In this document: piece after piece, positions 12,901 through 26,194 of the stretch
Layout: every line of letters begins with the position of its first letter
Numbering within the stretch: position 1 is the first letter of the stretch
From: Fasciola hepatica
Lineage: Eukaryota > Platyhelminthes > Trematoda > Plagiorchiida > Fasciolidae
Assembly (NCBI GenBank): GCA_948099385.1
Contig: CANUEZ040000020.1
Location: 10,929,501 to 10,993,500, forward strand
Reading direction: 5' to 3'
DNA: 64,000 nucleotides
Translations under genes and position numbers: made by a program
Notes under the pieces: model-generated
Databases searched by the model: none
Told to the model about the DNA's origin: nothing
What the model saw: the letters and a program-made list of their open reading frames with translations, nothing else

Positions 12901-14416
12901 TTGCAGTTCCATTCGGTCAACGAAAAGGAGCCCGCAGTGATCAAACGTCTGCCTGCATCCTCATCAATTTCTGTGTACGGTTCGATATCAATCGTTAAAC
13001 TTAGGCACATGATAGAAACAGCAGGACTACTGGTGGGTGTTTCGGATTGAACAATTTGCTTAAAGTAGTCCAGATATTGAGGAATCTATCTGATTTTCTT
13101 TTGGAATGATCTGAAATATTGTGTGCGCTGTAAATCTAAGTTCAGCTCTAACAAATGAAACCCATTATGCTATACACTAGCAAAACCTGCAGAGAAATTA
13201 CTAAAGCTCGTTTCTTGAACCGATATTACTCACCATTGTCAACTAGCTCCCATTTCAAGGGGACACAATGATTCTTGACGGACACAATAGTCACGCCTTC
13301 TTCTTAATCCCATTGTATGAAAAAGACAGCCACAACGTTGTATCACGTACGGACAAAACTACCACATACGTAAAGCTTGTGGGCGGCAAAACCGCGAAAC
13401 CGGTCGCGTACTTCCAAAACACGTTTCCATCTATCTAGATACTGTTTACTTACAACATTTCAACTAGTGACCGCATTGTCGTCATTCTCAAAGTTGGCTG
13501 CGGCTAACCATCCACAAAGAAATGTCGGCGGGTCACAGATATGATTCCCTAGTGGACTCTTCGAAGGAAAAAATCCACTCAGATTCTTGACGTACAGATG
13601 AGACACGGATGTCCAAAATACCCACGGAACGCACAACAAGTAGTATGAGTGGACAGAGGAGTCCGAGTTTCGCACACATGATGAGTGGCAATAACCGACA
13701 AGCCGGTCATGTCTCCGAGAATATTTGTCCATCCACCTACACACTACGTACTTCCGACACTTACCACTTGAACTTATAAGTGAAAACAAGTCACCGCTGG
13801 GCGAAACGCCTAGGCAGCATTCGATGCCAACACTTTCGGATAATGAAACACCATTGTTGCTTCGAGTAAACTAGCCCACATATTGATACCACCTCACTTC
13901 ATCATAAAGGATTTCCAAAATATAGATATTCCTTGATGATTTTATACTACAACACCAGAGCGCAGTATATACCTCAGCATTACTGTTCAAAAACAAATCA
14001 GAGATTATTGTTAGTGCCATGCTTGATTTCAAGTCAGTGTAGAATAATACTTTAAATTTGGTATTTTTAATTCCTTTAGTCATTATCGCACCGCGCTGAA
14101 TGCGTCACACTGTGAACGAACAACGTTGTATCGCGTCGCATTTTTCCACCTTTGTAAGCAGACGTCAAAATTTCAGCCGAAAGAACTGTACACCAGCTAG
14201 CTCTAAGAATCCCTAAGGGAAAGAGCAGAAAACCAAACATAGGAGGTTCATGAGCAATTCAGTTGCGATGCTGTCTTCACTATCAAGCATACGGATCGGA
14301 TCGGTCGGAGCAGAGAAGTATGATACTGGGCGCTGCCTGGTTCGGGACCTTGAGACGCACACCTAGCTTGCTTGGAAACCTTGATGGAAACAGCTCAAAG
14401 TCTTAGTCAGCAGCGG

Positions 14417-14454
<38 letters not shown>

Positions 14455-17400
14455 CCGCTGCTGACTACGACTTTGAGCTGTTCCCATCAAGGAGAGAGAG
14501 AGAGAGATAAGAGAAAACGGAGTTTCTGTACACAATATACTTCTTGAAGGAATGAGTTGAAAATCCGACCGAGTGGAAATATGAGAACAGCACGATGATG
14601 AAAAGTTTATGAAGGAATGTGTGGGATCTGAAGGAATCTTAAGCGTTTACTTCCTGCAGAAGTTCAAATTAAGATCACATTTATGAATGAGAGGAAGTCA
14701 GACGACATTTGTTCAGTGAAAATCGCCTCGCAGTGAGTGACCCGTAGTTGTGGGAAGGCATTCGTCACACTCATCACGCTTAAAGATGCCTGATGTCGGA
14801 ATCACATCAAACTGGGGCCAAATACCGCCGGAAAATCAGCAGCCTTTATTTCGGTTTCATTTGCGTGTAATGTAACGTGTCACAGTCAGAAGCCTGGATC
14901 AACATCAGATTCGCGGAATACTTCGACAACCTTTGGTCACGGAAGTTCAATCGCTAATTTGTCGGTGGTGTTTGGCCCCAGTCTGACATGGTCCTAACAT
15001 CAGGCATCTTTGAGTGTGATGGGTGTAATCAATGCCTTCACACAGCTGGTGATCACCCACTATGAGACGATTTTCACTAAACAGGATCATATAGTTGGGC
15101 GAGAGAGTCATCTATGGGGTTTAAAGAAGCACGGTTGATAGACAGAAGCTCACGACAAAGGGTCTGGAGACTTTCTTTGGGGCAAAACAACAGAGGTGAG
15201 TTCGACTAAGATTGAAACCATGCACTGGGTGGAAAAGTTAGAGACTCTGTTTAAACTTGAAATTGACTACGTTTTCAGAATTGAGAATATAATCGCCTCC
15301 GTTTACAGATCTAATAAAAAATGGAGAAGAAGCCTGGAGTCTGCTGACCATGGTGAGTCCGAGGTACTCGATGGAGTTCATTCTGAGTAGATAATCAGTA
15401 CTAATCACTAATAACTCAGCACATCTGGATAGGTCTAAAGAAAGGTGGGGAGATTATAAGTGCTCGGCACAGTATCAGAAAAGGTTGAAAATCAATCTGG
15501 GATAATAGAACGTCGTCGGTGTATTCAAAAAGGTGTTCTTAGAGTGTAGCGATCCGGAAGAAAACAATTTGTGGGAAAGGCCAACACCCTGGACAATAAC
15601 GAGAATATCCAACAAGGTTTTGAGAATTTGTTATCAATTTTGGTACTCTGGGTTATCAGTGTCTGTAAGTGCAAAAGACGAGCAAACGTTTCAAGCTTAC
15701 GAAAAGCGAACTCGGTATGGAATTAAACAGCGTGCAGTAGTCAAAGAGAGAAAAACATTGAACAGACCTCACGAAGCCGTTTAAATCATGGTGAAACAGA
15801 AAATAAGAGTAGCATTAGCATTTGATAAAAATTTACTGAGGTAAGAGGCGAACTGATGGGGTGGGGGGGGGGTGGGATCATAGGGGTCACTGATAAAGAG
15901 GTAATGTCCATATTACATTAGTTTAAGACCAGATGGTAGTACAGTTTTCGGGTGAAAGCTTTTAGAAGAAAAAAAAACCGGTGAAAGAGAAAATTCAGGA
16001 ATTGGAGGAAAAGTACCTTGCCTCCGGCATTCACGGTGCAAATGTGTTCAAACAAGGGTTTACAACTGACGTCGTTAAATCAGCCCCATGCATCATACAA
16101 TAACGAAGCAATGATTTCTGCAGGCATGATGACTGTGTAACCACAAGCGGTCAATCAGTTTGTGGTGAGAACGTCCGTAACGATCAGCAGAATTCTACCC
16201 ATCAGTAAGTTAGTTTTCCAACTTGAATGGTTGTAGTGTTGCATTTATGTTACTCCTTCGATGGCAAATGTGATTTGATGCATTATACTACGCGTATATA
16301 TTCAAGTGAAATTATTTTTATATCAGCCGACCGTTGAACAAACTTACCGATGTGTTTCCCTCATTCAGATGAATCTGGCCCATAGTCACGAAAGCAGAAG
16401 CAGATAGACGATGTAATTCTTCTTCTTTACCCAATCGGACGGTCTCACGCAGATGTGCTTTGGCGTCGGACAGACGATTCTCGTAGAACGCTTGGAATGC
16501 ACGCACGTAAGAGGCGGCAGCGCGGAGACAGTAGCATCCGTCCAGGATGTGCATACCCGAGGTGAATACCTCGTTCAGTAAGGCCTGTCGATAGGAAAGT
16601 ATAGATAAAAATGACGACATGATTTACGTGACCAGACGCACTCAACGGCAGAATGGGAGGAGTAAAAACAGTCAGAAAATATGGAATCCGTACAGAGACG
16701 CAAACAACCTCGGATTATTTTATATAAGGGCAATTCTCTACAGCTGCAATCTCATTTGAATTGCATGTAGCGGACGTGAACCATGAGCCCGGTTTTAAAA
16801 TCACACGGTGATTCTTTGAAAATTATTTCGTCGGTTAACACGGCTACCCTTCACAACGAGGACACATGGTCCCAAGCATGGATTTTGGAAATGACTAGTA
16901 TGGCACTGTATGTAAATGACAGCAAAAAAATGTTTCGGAAACACACGACCGGTTTCGTGGTTGCAGGGATGACTGGGCAGAAGAGTACCGGGTACGTATA
17001 CCTGATAAGCGGCAATGTGCTTCCGGAGAAATTCCACCCTTTCGTACAGATACAATACCATACTATTTATATCGTAAAAGCACTCCTTATTTTAAACAAA
17101 ACCGAGCGCTGATTCGCATGCACTAAATAAGGATTTATTGTAATGACATGACTGACACAGTTATGACATTTCGAAACGCAAGTGCAGTATATTTGAGTTG
17201 ATTTTCTTGCGCTGAAACGAAACTTATCACTCCAGATTTTTCCTGTTACAAATGATGTTATTCCAAAAATGACTCTATTCTTGTTTGAGGGCAGCAAATT
17301 AAACCTTTGTTCGGAACAAAAAAACTTTCCGATCCACACGGAAAGCGGACGATTTGGTGCTTTTGGCAAAGATCGAATTAAAATGCCAGCTATTTTTGGA

Positions 17401-20400
17401 TAGCCGAGAGGTATCTAACAATCCAAAAATGAAAAACGTCGCGTCAGAACTGGGTTCACCCCACATAAAATCTAATACTAGCGGAGCCGAACAGATATTA
17501 TCCAGTGGATACGTTTCGTTATCTGAGTAGCTACATCGCCCTTCATGATCGGATGTTGGATGAGAAGTCTCCACGCACATAAGATACGCCTTAATTGGGA
17601 CACCACACGATGGTTGGGAATCGTTACACTATACATGAGTTGCCGGAAATGCCTTGATAGCGCGCTTTTTGGAACTGAATTATTTCCCACACTGAACATT
17701 GCACCTTGGGACAAAGTGTTGTCTTACTTCGATAACGTGCAATAACTTTTCCCCTCAACAATAAAAAAACTCTGAATCACATTAAAATCAGGGCTATGAA
17801 AAGAAAATGATGAAATCGGAGTCTTGAAAATTGCCCATGGTTTCTCTATTGTAAAATGGATAGATATGTCCACGTTTATCAGATAAACAGCCACATGTGA
17901 AACATGACCTGGTGCATTACTCATCACTAAGAGTTTCCAATGAAGGAGTTCTGAGCTAATAGACAGGAAAAATTCATTTTTTATGCCTGATGAATTCTCC
18001 GATTTTTAGGGTATCTTTGATAAACGCTTCCCGATGAGATTAACCATGACTTAACACTTAACCCGAATCACAATCAACGCGATGAGTTTGATGACCCCGA
18101 AGTCAATGGAGGGAGTTTCGCCGGGAATTTTTCATGAAGAGTCACATTTCGAGAGCCCTCTCTAAGGTAGTGCAAAGTAAATCGATAGTCAAAACGATTC
18201 ACGACGCGATTTCCCATTCACCGGGAGTTGCAACTGAGCCACGACATAATACGATGTTCACCAAATGTGTTCATTTTACTATTGCTTCTTTCTGTTAGAG
18301 AAACAATTGGTAGTCACCTAAGAAAGAAGTAATGTTTCTAGTAGGATCAACATCAATTCACCACAGACGAAAACCAACCACGGTGAAATTCGCCTTCAAA
18401 GGTTTTAAGTTTAGATATATCTGGCATTTTGAAAAGACGCAACAGAAGCTAAGCAACGTTATATTATCCACTGAGCGTAGTGAGAAGTTTCCGAAATTTG
18501 AAAATTGTATTCCGCATGGGACAAGCTGCGTGCTGACCGACAATACGTTCACACTTCCAGCACTCAGACTGTGAATTCAATTTTCATGTTTGAGTGCACG
18601 CATCACATAGCAACCTGTACATGGTATTCAGTTCGTTTGTTCGAAAAAACAACAATTTTCACGCAGATCTGAATCAGTTACATTAGCTTTATATTGCTCA
18701 TGACTCGAAAGCGGACGGCGATTAAAAAGACATTCGATTTGAGCCGGTTTATTATGTATTTACTAAAAGTCGAGTTGTATTCTAGGACAAAAATACGATG
18801 ATGACTAATTTTCGTTGCGTTTAAATACTTTAACTGTCCGTATGTATGCAATGAAAACCCAACACTCTCCTATTCGAACAGTCATTGGGACCTTACGTGG
18901 TTCACCACTCGAGGTCTTGGGATCTGGTTTCCGGTTGTCCTTAATAGTGCAGTGGACCTTCGTGGCTATGGGGTATACCCTTTCCGCTACATTCATGCGT
19001 AAGCGCGTGATAAAAAAAGCTATTGATGTTGAAACTTTGATGACATCAGTTATTTGATTGTTCACTTATTGATGTGCATTCAAAAGGGATACGAAAACCC
19101 CTTTGACGAAAACCAGCAGAAAACAAGTTAAAGTCCAGGTCTATCGATTGCAAATAGAATTTTTCATTCTCTTTGACTAAGGCAAATAGGATGACTAACC
19201 GGAATTCTGTCAATCATCAACCGGGCAATTGACTTCACTGGCATGATTCCCTTGGGTAAAATGATGCACGCATAATGCAAGCGACATTCATCGTGTTCAG
19301 ATTATTTCAAAAACCCGTTTTCCGCCACTACATGACCCCGAACAGTGATTATATACCTTAATTCTATATGGGCCATGTCAACCAAGATCTGTAAAATAAG
19401 AACGCACCAGGTTCTCTGCGTAATTCACATAGCCCTACGTATTTTGTAATGTGCTGATAGACAGCGTCGTTTCAATTATCTGGGAGATGCTGTGAGAATA
19501 AAACCAACTATACGGTCACATGATGTTCCGCAAACACATAGAGGGAGCCTGTGATCTTTTCCCCGGAAGAAATAGTGAGAATAAACAGCTGACGTTCATG
19601 GAAAGCCATTTGCACATTGTAAAACGGTACAGACACGGGTGAACAGAAGCAGATACAAGTGATAGAAAGAAAAGAAGACAGACAAATCCGAGGGTACAGC
19701 AAGACGTGCCACAAACAATTTTTGAGCAACACAAACAATAACAAACAGAATGGGCCTACTGATTCATCTGCTTTACTTATCGGGTGGTAGCCTGAGAAAG
19801 TAACAAAAAGACGAACCTCAATGGTAACCAGGGTGTTCCGCAAGCTGGCTTGAATCACAGTGCACTTGGACTGCTGTTCGTTTCGAGTGTCACGTTTTTG
19901 GTTTCCGCGTACGTGCGTTTGCGGCAAACACTCAAAGTCAGAAGGACTGACCACTATCAGGTGTGTGATTGATGATTAATTTTGGTGCACTTTCGTTTGA
20001 GTTTGTATATGACAGTAAAAAAAAAAAATAAAAAAGAGCGTATCTCGAGGTTTGGGGCGAGCGTTAGTGTTTGAAAAGGCAATTCACTCCGCGAAGCATT
20101 GCACACAAATTTTTCGCGGAACTCATGGATGACACAAGAGGTCTAATATCCACTTTCAGCTTAGAATAGCCGTGGGAGTTAGAATTGACTGCACACCCAA
20201 AACTTTTGGAAACTATGAGGCACTCCGTCGAAGATACACGATACAGAAAAGTTACGGAAAAAAAGTTGTGCTGATTATAAGGTTACAAATAACAGTAGAA
20301 GATACACTGCACCGAATACCACGTGATGAGATGCGTTGCTAGTCTCTGTAATTGACGCGGAATAGCTTAACCGTTGAGGAAGCCGCCGTTGATAACTCGT

Positions 20401-23400
20401 ACATAATTCCCGTCAAGTCTTTGCGGACCACCCGGCTTGCGTATGGGCTATTTAAAAGAACGACCGATACAAACGACACTTTTGGAGGCAAAGAAACTGC
20501 GTTCTTAGTGATATCTAACACGGATTTTTCAGTCCAAACAAATTTCGGATCGAAACCAGTGCTTTGGTTTCTGACACAGACGGCTCTACTACAAAGCTAC
20601 GTATAACCAAAAAAGGTATCCTTTAAAAATGTTGTTCTTAGGATCAAACGTTGAATGAACGTGATTGTCCGATCAGCCTGAAGTCATACTAACGTGGAAC
20701 AAAGAAAACGCAAGAAAATCCTACTTCTATTGTGAGTAATACACAGTAATCCTCAAGCTGTGGCACGCGGAAAAGCAAATGTTAATCTCGGTTCGATGAT
20801 AAGGTGGCCGAAAGCTGGTCAAAACGCATGCTTTAGTCAGGTGGTCAAGACTGAAAGGAACCGATCAGGATGACAATTATCGAAGGAGTCCTTGCACAGC
20901 ACAAATCGACGCAAGAGGCGGTCCCCGTTAAGGCATATTAAACAGACACCGGAAAAGAGCAATAAACAGAATTATCGATCATTTGCTTACTGCATGCATC
21001 TAGAGCAGCCAGTTCCAAAGGTATAAATCGTTTTTCACATTCTTTCATTGCAGACAACTGAAGTAAAACACCAACATGAACGTGAACGAGTGGTTATGTT
21101 CACGTCGAGAACTCAGTTCACAGTTCAGGATCAGATCGTGCACGAATGCGGTGAATTAATGTGGGGAGGGGGACCCGTTACTGTATGATTGGAGATTTCA
21201 TTTATCCCACTTTAGGGCTTTCAGAAATAACCAGCAAAGAACAATCTAAGAAGAGGATACTGTTTTGCAAGACCTGGCTACTTTGACGGTTCGCAGGTTG
21301 GCTATCCGTCAGCATATTATTTCAGGCTGAGAGTGAATAAATAAGAGCAATTAAAACTGTTTGTGTTGAAGAAATTGCTAAATTATATGAACGCTCCAGA
21401 TGACAAATAAAGTAGTGAATACCCACTTTCAGATGATTGTGGTTTCACATTCTCCAGAGAGACAGTGAGAAAACTCTAAAAATGTAGGTAGTGAGAGGTT
21501 TTTAGATTGCTTATGTACTGACTCATCTTGTGTGCGTCTGCGATTCAAGTCCCAGACGCCAGACTGGACTGGGTGGATACGCTTCGCGGTGGTGAAGCCC
21601 TATGAAGTCGGATGAAAAACTGCTCCCACAGTGCTTTCACGAGTTACCGTGGAATATCCAAATGAGTACAAAGGAAGCCAGGGTTTGCATGACAACAGAA
21701 AGCAATGATGGACCAAGATGCTGGGATTTTCTCAATTATTTGTAACAGCTGTTTTTCTCTTTCCCTCAGTTCAATGCACTTCAAGTGCATGCGTTGTGCG
21801 CCCGCCAGTGGATACTCAGCAGCCACACAGTCAATTTAACTTACAGAATAATAGCACATTCAATAAGTGAAACGTAATGACAACTCAATGTTGAGTTTAG
21901 TTCGGCAGTGACATCTTCAGGGGTTGGTGAGGAAGGAAGACTCGTAGGGTTTGAGTAAGGCTACCAGTAATTCACACGGTATTAGAGAACTCTTTCAACG
22001 TACCAATTACGACGGGCTGTGGAAATAATGCTAAGAGATTACAGATAGTTCAATCTGCGGGGACCACTTCTTGGAACGGTAGATCTCAGTTAGGTTCATT
22101 CAACCATAAACCCCACTCTTCTGTGCGCTGGCTTGGATTGCTACTTCACAGCACCGTTGAGTTCATGGCAAAATGAACGGGAGCATAAAAGGAAAGAGCA
22201 GGAAACAAAGTAATGGGCGCAAATTATACGATCAGCGAAAGAGCCCGAATGCAACTACGCCAATGGCCGCAATACTTAGTCATGTCACGTGAAGTCCTCA
22301 ACCACCCGATAGACGGGTCTCGAGGACCCTAACCCGGAAGTTTAACCCGTCCAATTTGGCCATGTTCATTGGTCAAGGTTTTCATATCTTTTTGCTGTCA
22401 CGGGCAGACCATACTGACCTACCTTCCAACCGCGGTAGGTCTAACAACAGTTGTCCCAGAAAATAAAAAGGGTCTTAATGCACTTGCCTATACAGAACAC
22501 GTGCTCGAATTTTCGGGAAGATTAGATTCGTTTAAAATCCAGCCAAAAATCACGCAAGGAAGTACATGAAATATAGAAAAAGGTAGTTATGACGCGTGTC
22601 ACGTGGTTTGGCACAAAACGGTTACATTTGTAATGGTCTTTCTCAAAAGTTCGCTATGTTGTCTTTTAAAAGTACTCCTTCGTGTCCTCTTCTCCTTGTA
22701 GGGGAAGTAACAACATACTTCTTTCGGCCATTGTCCGTTAGACACCATCAACCTAAAACATGCGCTCTACCGAACAAGGTCATGAAACGGAACACAAACA
22801 AGACTAATCTATTCCCTTGGTTTACAATCGTTTATTTTTCTTATTTCCCACTTACGCATCTTTACGACGAAGCATACATGTATCTTAACCGACACAAATG
22901 CACAACCATACTTTCAATGAGGAAATAAAAGAGACAGATCCAAAATTACTGAAAGTAAACCCAACTGGTCAGTTTCGGTGAGACAAAAATCACTTCAGAT
23001 TACCGTGGAGAGAATGACGGAAAATCGACTACAAGAAATATCTATACGTTGACAAAACAATGAAAAAACAATTATCGAGACAGACATCTGTATTGTTTGA
23101 CAAAATGTGGAGAACCAAGCGGCTCATGACCACACCTTAGACTAGATGAAACCTGCCAAAATACGCTGAATCAGGCATATACGCACAAAATCACACACAC
23201 AAACACACAAATCATGCTTTGATGGACAAATACACTGCACACTTCTCGCAAACAGCATTACAGGCGCAGTACCAGGTGTTTTGATGTCCAAATATGAATA
23301 CGAGCGTGTTACCATCAGATGAAACTACTTCAAATAGACCTGAAACCTCAATCAAGATGGGCCATCATTTCGAAACCGGATTTCTATACATCACTTCTGA

Positions 23401-26155
23401 CTTACGTGCACATACGCGACTGCAATACATGTACCCATTGCCAGTCTATCATTTCATCACATGATAATCATATTCCTTAGTCTTTGAGGATTGAATGATG
23501 AATCCCGCCTCATCCTTTCCCCGTTTTGCCTGAACAATGTCCGTTGGGTGACCAGAGGGACGTATACGCAAACAGACGTTTTAAGTGAAGCATAAGCACA
23601 TGGCAGTGACTGGATCACACTGATGTGATCACAACATTTCCTTTTCGTACAGTGTCATATGTCTCAGTGTTGCTCGTTCTTGTTTTCACTGTAAAAATCC
23701 TAACAATTCTTTACGTTCCTTTTCAGGCAACACTTAAATACCATGTCTGATAAAGCCTCAATTCAGGGTCTTAGTCTTCTGATTTCCACTGACTGGTACG
23801 TTTGAGATTACGACATAGAAGTCACAGAGAATTGTTGGATCAGAGGGCACATGGCAGCCAACTGTCCACTGGGAAGAATTTTTCACGTCATCGGTTTGAT
23901 CGGTCGATGTTCAGATTACAGGATCATACTCTTAAAAATCAACCAATCAGTCAATTAATGTGAAATACATACAGTCTGAAATCACTAAGAAACGATAAAC
24001 GCGTAGAGATGTTTAGAGATATTAATGAAGTAGGAGTGAGTCAACAATACTCCATCGAATAAAACGGACCTCACCGTTGGATCGTATGCCTGTGTTTGTC
24101 ATTCATCAGACTATTCATTCCCTGTGCTTCGGCTTGAGATAAACCACACCCATTAATTTGAAGACGTCAAGAAGCTGACAGGGTTATGATCGCATAAAGA
24201 ACATTCTAACAGACAGGTGAAGACATTACCAATACAGTATTCACTCCTAGGTTGATGAACGATCGAATAATTTAGTTTAACAGCCGCGGGAATCTGCTTT
24301 ACAGAAAGCGTCGATCTCGGACACTTAGAACCGATACAGAACGACAGACTAATCAGTTAAAACTCACCTTTTTGTCTGTTAATCAACCCAATATTAACAA
24401 CGTGAATGAGAACAGAACGAGTAAGCTGTGTGTGTGTGTGTCACGATGAACCCGTTACAAATTGCATGTGCGGACAAATTAACCCATCAATGTCCAAACC
24501 GTTTAATTGGTCTGCAAGCCACCCCCCCCCCCAAACGCCTGAGTGCTGATGACTTCTTACATCATCCTGAATTCGAGGCTTCGATGAGGAGTAATGCAAA
24601 TAGCCTGCTGATGCATTATTAGACCGTATGTAATGAGAACTTTTGTTAACGTCATGGCTTGTGGAATTTAGCATAGCCAGTATAAGAACTTCCAATAGCC
24701 TTTGAAACCTATTCATAGAATGTATTTATTGACGGGAGTAGCCCAGATCATATATGATCGAAAATCCGCCGGCTCGTGACGTGAAGTGAAAAACGCAAGT
24801 GAATTTTCCACTACTTAACTTCCAAAAAATCACATACTTTGCATGCAAGTGACTAAATTGTAGAACTCTTTTCGAATCAAACCGAAAACGTGTTGTTCAC
24901 TTTTGCGGCCTGACTTTCGTTTTCGTGATTCTGCCAAGTTACTACCAAACATATTTGAGAAACGGAAAGATTAAATGAGTCGGGAATGAGCAGACCATAA
25001 TGCTTTCTTACCTCACACTCGGTTGTATGTCCTTTGCGTATGTGTACCAAGGCCAGATTGAGACAAATCAACACGGACAGTGTATCTCGAGGTCCATCCG
25101 GCTGACAGGAGGCCCAATTTGTCAAAGGCAAACTTAATGCGTTTGTGGCACCTCCAGGGAGTTCAGTTAGTCCGACTCGAGGACCCGCGATTAGCTGGAA
25201 TAGAAAAAATGAATTTGAGGAGTTTCATTTCATCCGGAAGGAAATAAGACAGGTCGAATGACGGCTTCTAAAATATAGAACAATTCAGATAATTAGTACT
25301 TTCATGAGAAAACGAGTTCGAGTTGCTATGTTTCAAGAAAAACCGAACGTCACTCACTAGCACAAAGACCTAGTCATCAATCCACGGGAAAATTGGATCA
25401 CGCCAGCCACATTCCGAAATTCTGATTCGATCTGTTCACTATCGTTCAATGCACTCACACATTTCTACAGGACGGAATCACGGCCATTTGGAATGTCAGG
25501 TAAGTCCAAACAAATATCACTCAAAATAAAAACGTACTCAACAGATCGTACTTGAACGGTCATGGTAAATGGATGAGTGTAGTAGTTCTTGCGCCACAGC
25601 TCAATACCATTCTTCTGTGCGAGTTCCTAGACAGAAAATAGCTGAACATCCTTAACTATGATAGCATTTTATCCGTAACACAGTAGGTCTGGTTGCACAG
25701 ATGTCTTTTATCAGTTATTCCCTAGTCAATTTCACCGACTGGATCGTGAAAAACGGTTCATCACTGATAGCTTGGTAGCATGGCAGGAGTCTAGTGAGAC
25801 CACTGAATGGTCATGGCTGTAGAACAATACGTATATGGTATTATAAGTCACTGAATCCAACAGGTAGAGACGTGCATATTGCGTCATCAGATTTGTTGAT
25901 TAGAAGGATGATCAGCCTGGAGAGAGGGAAGGGAATCTTAAACGGTGAACTTGGCTGTACGGTGGGTTCCCCGACCTAGTAAGACCGTCACAATGCGACG
26001 AGTGAGTAGCTTGGGCGATGTGCTCAATGCATTCATCTCAAGCCAGAATATTACCAGCTCTTATTTCTGATGTGATTTTCACAAATTGGTGTGTGGTCGT
26101 TCAAGATAAGCACGCGGTGAGACACGCAACAACTCTTTTGATGATGCTTGGCCAC

Positions 26156-26194
<39 letters not shown>

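Larger units (their letters stand above)
8757..16347 (-). other. MAU2 intron 8 (7.6 kb)
   Basis: It contains SINE relics near 11.8-12.5 kb, a decayed hammerhead repeat near 13.4 kb, an AT-cored hairpin (14379-14492) and a foldback element (14711-15082). 9685-9770 resembles the LINE 3' region seen at 46.5 and 54.4 kb. I recognise nothing in 8.8-9.6 kb, 10.0-11.7 kb or 15.1-16.3 kb. Confidence 0.85.
16585..25011 (-). other. MAU2 intron 7 (8.4 kb)
   Basis: It contains hammerhead-repeat fragments near 17.0 kb, a Tigger-like transposase relic near 17.5-18.0 kb, a SINE at 18.9 kb and a LINE 3' relic at 22.1-22.45 kb. I recognise nothing in 19.1-22.0 kb or 22.5-24.7 kb. A (GT)6 run lies at 24428. 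Confidence 0.85.

Noticed and set aside
21644..21826. Extra MAU2 exon in intron 7 (minus frame containing IELREREKQLLQIIEKI)
   Set aside because: Exon 7 joins exon 8 directly in phase and the result aligns with the family; this frame has no counterpart and is not needed.
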